Assembly (NCBI GenBank): GCA_022826565.1
Contig: JAJDUP010000058.1
Location: forward strand, 24,153-88,152
From: Gemmatimonadota bacterium
GTDB taxonomy: Bacteria; Gemmatimonadota; Gemmatimonadetes; Longimicrobiales; Gaopeijiaceae
Length of the DNA: 64,000 nucleotides
Direction of reading: 5' to 3'
The position numbers and the translations under genes were made by a program. Below are positions 33,945 to 41,369 of this stretch, piece after piece (within the stretch, counting starts at the first letter, position 1; each line of letters starts with the position of its first letter). The notes beneath the pieces were generated by a model. That model saw nothing but the letters and a program-made list of their open reading frames with translations. It did not search any database and was not told the origin of the DNA.

Positions 33945-36899
33945 ATGCAGGGCGGGTTGGGCAGCTACGCTCCGACCACAGCAGTCCAGATCGCTCCCTT
34001 CCCGGCGGCATGCATCATGGTGCTGTTGGGAGTGGGCGGGCTTCAGGCCCAGCAGGGTAGCATCTCGGGCCTGGTTCGTGAGGAGGGGAGCGGGAACCCC
34101 CTCCAGGGGGCGCAGGTGACAATCTCGGACATGCAGCGGGGCGGTCTGGCGATGGCCGGAGGCCGTTTCCTGCTGGAGGACATCCCGGTCGGCACCTACA
34201 CGGTTTCGGTGCAGTACATCGGCTACGCCACCGCCAGCCAGGAGATCCAGGTGATGGCGAACGAGACGACTCTGCTGGAGTTCACCCTCCGTCCTCAGGC
34301 ATTTGCCTTGGACGAGATCGTCGTGACAGGCACGGCCGGCGTGACGGAACGCCGTCAAATCGGCCACTCCATCGGCAGGGTCGAGGCGGGGGAACTCGTC
34401 GAGATCGCCCCCATCACCACGTTGAACCAGCTCTTGCAGGGCCGCATCGCAGGCGCGTCCATCCTGCAGCGTTCGGGCAACATCGGCAGTGGGACGACGA
34501 TGGCGCTGCGCGGCATCTCCAGTGTGGAGATGAACTCGACTCCGCTCTTTTACATCGACGGGGTTCGCGTGTCGAGAGACGGCGCCCGGCTCAACGACCT
34601 GAGTCCGGCGGACATCGCGAGCGTGGAGGTCGTGAAGGGCCCGGCCGCGTCGACCCTGTACGGCAGTGAGGCGAGCAACGGAGTGGTCCAGATCATCACG
34701 AAGAAGGGCCAGCCGGGCCAGGCGCAGTTCAACGCTCAGGTGCGTCTCGGCTCGCAGTTCTGGAACGACGCATCGGAGTGGATTCCGACGAACGGCGCGC
34801 GCGACCCGGCCACCGGCAACGTCATCCTTCACCACCCGCTGCTGGCCGAGGAAGCCGCTGGCCGGAGCGTGATCTTCAACGGCATGACCCAGACATACAA
34901 TCTGGATGTGACGGGTGGCACCGGCGACTTCGGCTACTACGCGTCGCTATCCTACCAGGACGACGAGGGGATTGTACCGAACAACTGGATCGAGCAGATC
35001 GCGGGCCGCGTGAACGTGAGCGCCCAGGCAAGGGACGACCTGCGGATCAGCGCGGGTCTCAGCTACACGAAGGCAAACATCGGCCGTGCGCCCGAGGGGT
35101 TCACCGGCACGCTGGGCTACTTCGGCCAGGTGATCTTTGCCAGTCCGCTGACCCTGAACACGGTGCGCCGCGGCTTCCTGCAGTCGGTGCCGGAGGAAAC
35201 GTGGAAGGTGCGCCACCGCGACGACATCCACCACACGACGTGGAACATCAACGTCAACCACGACCCGTTCGACTGGTTCTCGCATCGCCTGACCAGCGGC
35301 ATCGACCTGGTGTACGAGCAGAACGGACGGCTCTTCCCGCGTCAGGAGGACCCGGGGAATCACATGTGGGGGCGACGGCTCGCACAGGGCTGGCGCGATG
35401 TGGACGACGGCACCGAGCTCCAGACGACCCTGGACTACGCTGCGACGGCGACGCTGGACGTCACGTCGGACATCCGAACCGCGACCTCGGCGGGCATCCA
35501 GTACTACACACGCGAGACGCACACCACGAGCGCCGAGGGTCAGAACTTCCCGGCACCCGCGCTGACCACGGTAACCACGGCGTCGGAGCGGTTCGCGGGC
35601 GAGATCTTCAGCGAGAACAAGAGCTGGGGCGCCTACATTCAGGAGCGGGTCGAGTGGCGGGACCAGATCTTCATCACCGGCGCCATCCGCGGGGACGACA
35701 ACAGCGCGTTCGGCGTGGAGATCGACCCGGTCATCTATCCGAAGCTGAGCGGCTCGTGGGTGCTGAGCGACGCCGACTTCTTCGACATGCGCTGGGTGGA
35801 CCAGCTTCAGATTCGCGCGGCGTGGGGCCAGGCGGGCCGTCAGCCCGGCTCCTTCGACGCGATCAGGACATACGCTCCGGCGATCGCTCGGAACGACCAG
35901 CCGGGCGTCATGCCGTCGAACCCGGGCAACCCGAACCTGAAGCCCGAGCGCAGTTCGGAAGTCGAGGTGGGATTCGACGCCGAGCTCTTCAACGGCCGTT
36001 GGTCGCTGGAGTTCACCGGCTACCAGCAAACCACTACGGACGCGCTCCTGGAGAGGGACGTGGCGCCGTCGACCGGCTTCTCGGGTCAGCAGTGGGTCAA
36101 CATCGGCCAGGTGGACAACCAGGGCTTCGACTTCTCCACGACCGTCGTGCCACTCCTGAGGTCCGGGTTGAGCTGGGATGTTACGGTGAATCTGAGCCAC
36201 ACCACGAACGAGATCGTCGACATGGGAGATATCGATTTCATCAGCCGCGGCCGGGGCAATGCCCACGCCGAAGGCTACCCTGTCGGCGGCATGTGGGCCC
36301 ACAACGTGGTTTCGGCGGACTGGGATCCGGTCACGCAGCGGGCGGTCAATATCCTGTGTGCCACAGAGAACGGAGGCGGCCCGATGCCCTGCAGCCAGGC
36401 GGGCGAAGTCTACCTGGGTTCTCCCGGCCCGGACTGGAATGCCTCGTTGAGCACGTCGTTGCAGATCGGCCAGAACCTGACGCTTACCGCTCTGGCGGAA
36501 GGCTTCTTCCAGATGCGTGTCATGAGCATCCAGCAGTGGGCGCGCGACGAGGTCTTCAGAAACAGCCCGGAGGCCGCCATGCTCGCGGACAACGTCCTCC
36601 TGGCGGCGGCGATCCAGACATCCAACGGCTATGGCTACTGGATCAACCGCAACGACTACATCCGGCTCCGAGAGGTCTCGGCCCATTACACGATGCCCAG
36701 CCAGTGGGCGTCCATGATCGGGGCGTCGCGCGCGAGCCTCGGCATCCTGGCCCGCAATCCCGGGTTCCTCTACGTGCATGAGGAGGTGGCCGACACCGAT
36801 CCCGAAAGCCGTGGCAGCAGCGACTTCTACTACCACCAGCGCCAGAACATCTTCCCTCAGCTCACCCGGATCGAGGGATCGGTCCGCGTGACCTTCTGA
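33945..36899 (+). CDS. SusC/RagA family TonB-dependent outer-membrane receptor (pair 2)
   Basis: This 984-residue receptor has a signal segment (CIMVLLGVGGLQAQ), a regulatory-like domain (ISGLVREEGSGNPLQGAQVT), a TonB-box-like FALDEIVVTGTAG, a plug with PLFYIDGVRVSRDGARLNDL and VEVVKGPAASTLYGSEASNG, and a C-terminal barrel. It is similar in layout to pair 1 but clearly divergent, so the two likely import different ligands. It lies directly after the alpha/beta hydrolase gene and 79 bases before its SusD partner. Confidence 0.94.
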   Translation: MQGGLGSYAPTTAVQIAPFPAACIMVLLGVGGLQAQQGSISGLVREEGSGNPLQGAQVTISDMQRGGLAMAGGRFLLEDIPVGTYTVSVQYIGYATASQEIQVMANETTLLEFTLRPQAFALDEIVVTGTAGVTERRQIGHSIGRVEAGELVEIAPITTLNQLLQGRIAGASILQRSGNIGSGTTMALRGISSVEMNSTPLFYIDGVRVSRDGARLNDLSPADIASVEVVKGPAASTLYGSEASNGVVQIITKKGQPGQAQFNAQVRLGSQFWNDASEWIPTNGARDPATGNVILHHPLLAEEAAGRSVIFNGMTQTYNLDVTGGTGDFGYYASLSYQDDEGIVPNNWIEQIAGRVNVSAQARDDLRISAGLSYTKANIGRAPEGFTGTLGYFGQVIFASPLTLNTVRRGFLQSVPEETWKVRHRDDIHHTTWNINVNHDPFDWFSHRLTSGIDLVYEQNGRLFPRQEDPGNHMWGRRLAQGWRDVDDGTELQTTLDYAATATLDVTSDIRTATSAGIQYYTRETHTTSAEGQNFPAPALTTVTTASERFAGEIFSENKSWGAYIQERVEWRDQIFITGAIRGDDNSAFGVEIDPVIYPKLSGSWVLSDADFFDMRWVDQLQIRAAWGQAGRQPGSFDAIRTYAPAIARNDQPGVMPSNPGNPNLKPERSSEVEVGFDAELFNGRWSLEFTGYQQTTTDALLERDVAPSTGFSGQQWVNIGQVDNQGFDFSTTVVPLLRSGLSWDVTVNLSHTTNEIVDMGDIDFISRGRGNAHAEGYPVGGMWAHNVVSADWDPVTQRAVNILCATENGGGPMPCSQAGEVYLGSPGPDWNASLSTSLQIGQNLTLTALAEGFFQMRVMSIQQWARDEVFRNSPEAAMLADNVLLAAAIQTSNGYGYWINRNDYIRLREVSAHYTMPSQWASMIGASRASLGILARNPGFLYVHEEVADTDPESRGSSDFYYHQRQNIFPQLTRIEGSVRVTF

Positions 36900-36978
36900 C
36901 GAATGAGAGGGAGCCATGCAAAGCCCGTTTCATCCATCAACGGAGTGTTCATCCATCAACGAACCGAGGGAAAGAGCC

Positions 36979-38175
36979 ATGAATAGATCAATGCCCACAA
37001 TCCTGGCCATGAGCCTCATGCTGGGGGCGTGCGACCTCGCCGTGGAGCTGCCCGGCGACATCACGGCCGAGGAACTCGAGCAGCCTGAAGATCTTCCGCT
37101 GCTGGTCACCAGCGCCGACGGCGTGTTCGAGTGTGCCTACCAGCAGTACGTCCTGCTGTCCGCACAGCTCGTCGACGAATTCAACAGCGGTGGCTCCGAC
37201 GGCAGCTACTACATTTACGATCAGCGCGAAATCACCCCTGCCACGTCCGGGTACTCAAGCAACGGCTGTCCCGGAGGCCAGCTGTCGGGCCTCTACACGC
37301 CGCTTTCGCAGGCTCGGTGGTTTGCCGACTCGAACCTCTCGCGTGCCCAGGAGGCGGGATCGCAGGACCTGGTCACGCGGTCTGCCGTGGTGGCCGGCTA
37401 CGCCTACACGCTGTTCGGCGAGGGGTTCTGCTCGGCGGCCTTCGACGGTGGCCCGGAGGTAATGCCGCCTCAGATCCTGGAGCTGGCGGAGAGCCGGTTC
37501 TCGACGGCGATCTCCGGTGCGTCAGGCGAGCTGCAGACCCTGGCGTACCTGGGTCGCGCCCGGGCGAGACTCAACCTGGGCAACATGGCCGGCGCCATCT
37601 CCGATGCTGAGCGGGTGCCTGACGGATTCGCCTACTACGCGACCCGCTCTTCAGCGGACAACACACGGCGGAACCACCTGTACGGCAGCAACTGGATCGA
37701 CCGGAACATCGAGGTCGACGTACCCTTCTGGAACCTGGAGTGGCAGGGGGTACCGGATCCGCGCGTGGAGCTGATGCACACCGGCAACTTCGGGCGAAAC
37801 GGGCTGACCCCCGAGGTGCTCCAGACCAAGTACGGCGACTACGATGCCGACATCCCCGTCGGGCGATACGCCGAGGCGCTTCTGATCATCGCCGAGGCGG
37901 CGGGGGGTCAGACGGCAGTCGACAACATCAACGAGCTGCACTCTCGTGCCGGACTGCCTCCCTTCGCCAGCGACGACGCCACCGAGATCATGAATCAGGT
38001 CTACGAGGAGCGCAGGAGGGAATTGTTCCTGGAAGGCCATCGCATGAACGACATGCTGCGGCTGAACATCCCGTTCCCCTCCGGGGCGGACCGCTTCAAC
38101 GACCGGCGCTATGGGAACACGACGTGCTTCCCGCTGCCCGACATCGAAAGAGAGAACAACGAGAATATTCCCTGA
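36979..38175 (+). CDS. SusD/RagB family outer-membrane lipoprotein (pair 2)
   Basis: The product from ATG 36979 is 398 residues with a lipobox (LMLGAC). It has the N-terminal QQYVLLSAQLVDEFNSGGSD region, TPR-like helices (GELQTLAYLGRARARLNLGN), and the C-terminal DNINELHSRAGLPPFASDD and RRRELFLEGHRMNDMLRL typical of SusD. GAGGGAAAG before the ATG supports this start over the in-frame ATG at 36916. It is shorter than many SusD proteins and would cap the SusC channel just upstream. Confidence 0.9.
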   Translation: MNRSMPTILAMSLMLGACDLAVELPGDITAEELEQPEDLPLLVTSADGVFECAYQQYVLLSAQLVDEFNSGGSDGSYYIYDQREITPATSGYSSNGCPGGQLSGLYTPLSQARWFADSNLSRAQEAGSQDLVTRSAVVAGYAYTLFGEGFCSAAFDGGPEVMPPQILELAESRFSTAISGASGELQTLAYLGRARARLNLGNMAGAISDAERVPDGFAYYATRSSADNTRRNHLYGSNWIDRNIEVDVPFWNLEWQGVPDPRVELMHTGNFGRNGLTPEVLQTKYGDYDADIPVGRYAEALLIIAEAAGGQTAVDNINELHSRAGLPPFASDDATEIMNQVYEERRRELFLEGHRMNDMLRLNIPFPSGADRFNDRRYGNTTCFPLPDIERENNENIP

Positions 38176-38214
38176 TCGGGGATCCGCGCCGCGGCGTGGA
38201 CCAGGGGGTGTAAC

Positions 38215-39840
38215 ATGAGAGCGAAGAGACTTGCCGGACCCGATGATCTGCGCCCGGCGTCGCGGCGCCTGGCGCCTCGCCCGTCAGTGCTCCTGGTCCT
38301 GGCCTGGCTGGTAGGGGCGCTCGCCGCCTGTGACCAGGGCCAGCGAGCCCCCCGCCAAACGGCTGTTGCCGGCGCCATCTCGCCGGAAACGCTGGAGCCG
38401 GAAAACCTGGAGCGCTGGGCCGACCAGACCTTCGGCCGACTCCTGGAGGAACACCGGATCTCCGCACTGGCCATCTCGGTGACTCACGGCGACGAGATCG
38501 TCTTCAAGAAGGGCTACGGCTACCACGACTACGCCACCATGCGGCCCGTGGATCCCGACGTCTCGCAGTTCCGCATCGGATCGCTGACCAAGACCTTTTT
38601 TGCGACCGCCATCGCCCAGCTCCTGGAACGCGGTGAGATCGCGTCCCTCGACGACCCCGTCAACGACTACCTGACCCGAATCCAGGTGGAGAACCCCTTC
38701 GGGGACGACGAGATCGCCATTCGGGACATGGTCACTCACCAGGGCGGCATGGCTGTGCGCGGGTCCCGGTCCGTCTTCACTTCCGTAGGGGAAGAGCGTC
38801 CCCAGCCGCCCCTCTCGGCGGCGGCGCTGGAGGCCAACCTGCCGCTGGTGGTCCGCGAGCCGGGCACGTTTTCCGAATACTGCAACGCCTGCAGCGCCGT
38901 GATGGGTTTCATGGTGGAGGACATCACCGGAAGCACGCTGGAGGAGTACCTGCAGGACAACGTGTACGAGCCGCTGGGCATGACTCACACCACTCTGGTC
39001 AACTCCCTCGGGGCGCCCAGTCCCGACGTGGTGACCCAGTATTCGTTCGTGTCCGGAGAGCCACCGGTGGCCCTCCGTTATCCTTCCCTCACCCCCTTCA
39101 TTTCATATGCCGGAGACATGAACTCCACGGCCGGCGACATGGCCCGCTTCATTCGGGCTCACGCCCTGCGGGGCCAGGGCAGCACACCGGCCCTGATGGC
39201 GCCCGAGAGCTACGAGATCATGCACCGCTGGGACCGCGGCAACCATCCGGACGCCAGCGGGTTCGGCATCCAGTTCTTCCGTTACGAGTACAACGGCGAG
39301 CCGGTGATCGAGCATTACGGGAGCATCCGCTACCGCTCGCTGGAGATCATCATGCTCGACGCCCAGGTCGGAGTCTTCGTCACGATGGCCGGCGGCGGTG
39401 CACCGAACCCCGACGACGTGGCCGCAGCCGACTCGTCGATGGAGCCGATCACCGGACCGGTGCTGACACAGGCGTCGCACAGCGGCGTCCGCGCCCTCGT
39501 GCTCGAGCACTTCCTCGGACGGCTGCCGGTCGATGAGAGTCTGGAGGTCGATGTCAGCCGGTACACCGGCCTCTACCACCGCATCCCCGCGGACCAGGCC
39601 GAAGCACCGGGAGGCGCCGGTCGCCTCGTGGAGGACAGCGGTGACGGGGGGCTCGTGATCGACGGGCTGGGGCCCTACCGTCCGTCGGGACCCGAGGCGT
39701 TCACCCTCGATGGCCAACTGCCCGTCGAGGCCGGCTTCAGGGATTCCAACCGCTACGTGTTCGCCCGGCAGGCCGACGGGTCGATGCGGATGTTCGCCCA
39801 CATCAACGCCGGTGGCTTCGTGAGGGCGGCACGGGATTAG
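38215..39840 (+). CDS. serine hydrolase lipoprotein (class C beta-lactamase fold)
   Basis: The 541-residue protein has a signal with lipobox GALAAC and a penicillin-binding-protein/class C beta-lactamase fold: SLTK (S123-K126) and YCN (Y222-N224). Members include D-aminopeptidases, esterases and carboxypeptidases, so true beta-lactamase activity is not implied. The C-terminal 150 or so residues form an extra beta-rich domain (VDVSRYTGLYHRIPADQAEA). It follows the SusD gene by 39 bases and may process the imported ligand outside the cell. Confidence 0.87.
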   Translation: MRAKRLAGPDDLRPASRRLAPRPSVLLVLAWLVGALAACDQGQRAPRQTAVAGAISPETLEPENLERWADQTFGRLLEEHRISALAISVTHGDEIVFKKGYGYHDYATMRPVDPDVSQFRIGSLTKTFFATAIAQLLERGEIASLDDPVNDYLTRIQVENPFGDDEIAIRDMVTHQGGMAVRGSRSVFTSVGEERPQPPLSAAALEANLPLVVREPGTFSEYCNACSAVMGFMVEDITGSTLEEYLQDNVYEPLGMTHTTLVNSLGAPSPDVVTQYSFVSGEPPVALRYPSLTPFISYAGDMNSTAGDMARFIRAHALRGQGSTPALMAPESYEIMHRWDRGNHPDASGFGIQFFRYEYNGEPVIEHYGSIRYRSLEIIMLDAQVGVFVTMAGGGAPNPDDVAAADSSMEPITGPVLTQASHSGVRALVLEHFLGRLPVDESLEVDVSRYTGLYHRIPADQAEAPGGAGRLVEDSGDGGLVIDGLGPYRPSGPEAFTLDGQLPVEAGFRDSNRYVFARQADGSMRMFAHINAGGFVRAARD

Positions 39841-39853
39841 AAGCAGGTGTGGG

Positions 39854-41272
39854 TCAGCCGGCCGCGCCGCACGTCGGATGGACCTGCTGGAGGCATTGCC
39901 TGACCGCAGTGCGGACCTGGCTCATGGAGACGTCGGGCTGGCGCGCCCGCTCGGCGACGAGGACCGCGATGTCGTCCAGCGTTCGGCGTCCGTCTATGGA
40001 CGAGACCACCATGCGAACCATGGACGCTTCGGACCAGAACAGCGCCTGGCCCTCGAAGGTGGGAACGGGCAGGTGCCGGAAGAGGAGCCACGCTGGCGGG
40101 TCGTCCTGTTGCCCCGGTCCGGGCTCGGTCGACACGGATTTCGTGGCAGAATACGCCAGCACCCACTCCGTCTTGCCACGACCGTTGAGTTGTGACACCA
40201 GATAGGGCCCGCTTTCGCTCTTCCAGGGCCCCACGCGGAATCCCGCGCGCTCGGCCAGGTCGAACAGTTCCTCCCTGGCGAAACGACGCGAGAAGGGGAC
40301 GTCCAGGCTGTACTTGAGCGGCCCCATGTTCACCCACCTCCCACCCGGCTTCAACATCCGGTGGAGGGTACTGATCAGGTCACGCACGTCCTCGGGTCCC
40401 TGATCGATGAACCACGGCGTGAGTACCGTGTCGAAGATCCCGGGAGCCAGCGGGGGGTCGACGGCGTCCGCCACGAGGAAGTGAAAGCGCGCGTCGTCCA
40501 CGGGACCGTGTGGGGCCGACAAGGTCCACTCCTTCACCGCCTGGCCCAGGTCGCCCATCTCCAGATTGGCTTCGCGGATGGCGACGGTTTCACCGTGGGT
40601 TACGGCGTGCGCGGCCGAGAAGAGGACCGGATCGAGATCCATCACCATGAGTTCCGCGTCGGGGTACCGGTGGTACAGCTCGTAGGCGAGGCGGCACGCC
40701 CCGGCACCCATGACCAGCGTGCGTCCGGGACACCGGCCCTGCAGGATTCTCTCTGCCAGGGCCAGTGCCCGCTCGTTCTCGCCGTCCGCCTCCGGCGGCC
40801 ATCCCCAGTCCCGGTAGAGATACGGCAGGTGGTCAAGGGTCGCAGGCGTCCGGTCGGATCGGCCGCGTCCCCCGCTCCGGGCCGCAACCGGCAGATTCGG
40901 CTCGAGAATGGCACGGACATCGGCCAACTGTCCGGTGATGCCCTCGATCAGCGTCCGGCAGCGCCGCCGGGTGGAAGGCAGAAGGTCCACCGACCGAAGC
41001 TGCTCCCGGACATCCTTCACTACTCCCTCCACCTGTTCCTTGAGCCCGGCGAGCTGGCGCCCGCACGACGCGAAATAGTCGACCGGCTCGGGAAGGAGCA
41101 CCGGGATGGCCCCCAGCCGGGGATAGACCTGCCCGCACTTCCGGCATCTGACGGCCGACGGAGCCAGGTCGATCTTCGAGGAGCACCGGGGACAGCGAGC
41201 CGCACCGAGGAGACCGCGTGACCGCGCCTGGGAACTACGTTTCACGCCTTCCCTCACAGGGGTCCTGGACAT
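39854..41272 (-). CDS. carnosine N-methyltransferase-like (N2227) enzyme with zinc-ribbon and PqqD-like ends
   Basis: The protein (472 residues from ATG 41272) has three parts. A zinc ribbon with CPRCS and CRKCG leads into a Trm112-like segment (YPRLGAIPVLLPEPVDYF). A SAM-dependent methyltransferase core contains LVMGAGACRLAYELYHRYPD, ELMVMDLDPVL, and the N2227-type TPWFIDQGPEDV plus GGRWVNMGPLKYS. The C-terminal segment SSIDGRRTLDDIAVLVAERA resembles PqqD-like winged-helix domains that bind leader peptides. An earlier in-frame ATG at 41311 would overlap the promoter of the opposite gene, so 41272 is preferred. The substrate is unknown; a peptide or histidine-containing dipeptide is possible. 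Confidence 0.78.
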   Translation of the reverse strand: MSRTPVREGVKRSSQARSRGLLGAARCPRCSSKIDLAPSAVRCRKCGQVYPRLGAIPVLLPEPVDYFASCGRQLAGLKEQVEGVVKDVREQLRSVDLLPSTRRRCRTLIEGITGQLADVRAILEPNLPVAARSGGRGRSDRTPATLDHLPYLYRDWGWPPEADGENERALALAERILQGRCPGRTLVMGAGACRLAYELYHRYPDAELMVMDLDPVLFSAAHAVTHGETVAIREANLEMGDLGQAVKEWTLSAPHGPVDDARFHFLVADAVDPPLAPGIFDTVLTPWFIDQGPEDVRDLISTLHRMLKPGGRWVNMGPLKYSLDVPFSRRFAREELFDLAERAGFRVGPWKSESGPYLVSQLNGRGKTEWVLAYSATKSVSTEPGPGQQDDPPAWLLFRHLPVPTFEGQALFWSEASMVRMVVSSIDGRRTLDDIAVLVAERARQPDVSMSQVRTAVRQCLQQVHPTCGAAG

Positions 41273-41296
41273 CGATTCGCTTCGTTCCAAGTGGAC

Positions 41297-41325
41297 TTGT
41301 GACTGCAACATCGCTAGCGTACAAT
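41297..41325 (+). promoter_or_regulatory. sigma70-type promoter of cassette 3
   Basis: TTGTGA (41297-41302) and TACAAT (41320-41325) are separated by exactly 17 bases, and the first cassette 3 gene starts 45 bases after the -10 box. The -10 box lies in TACAATGTT, a 9-base string also found at 54141-54149 before the propeller lipoprotein genes. Confidence 0.55.
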
Positions 41326-41369
41326 GTTGGTATACAGTCTCGGATTCAAGGCGTTCGATCGGGGGTACA

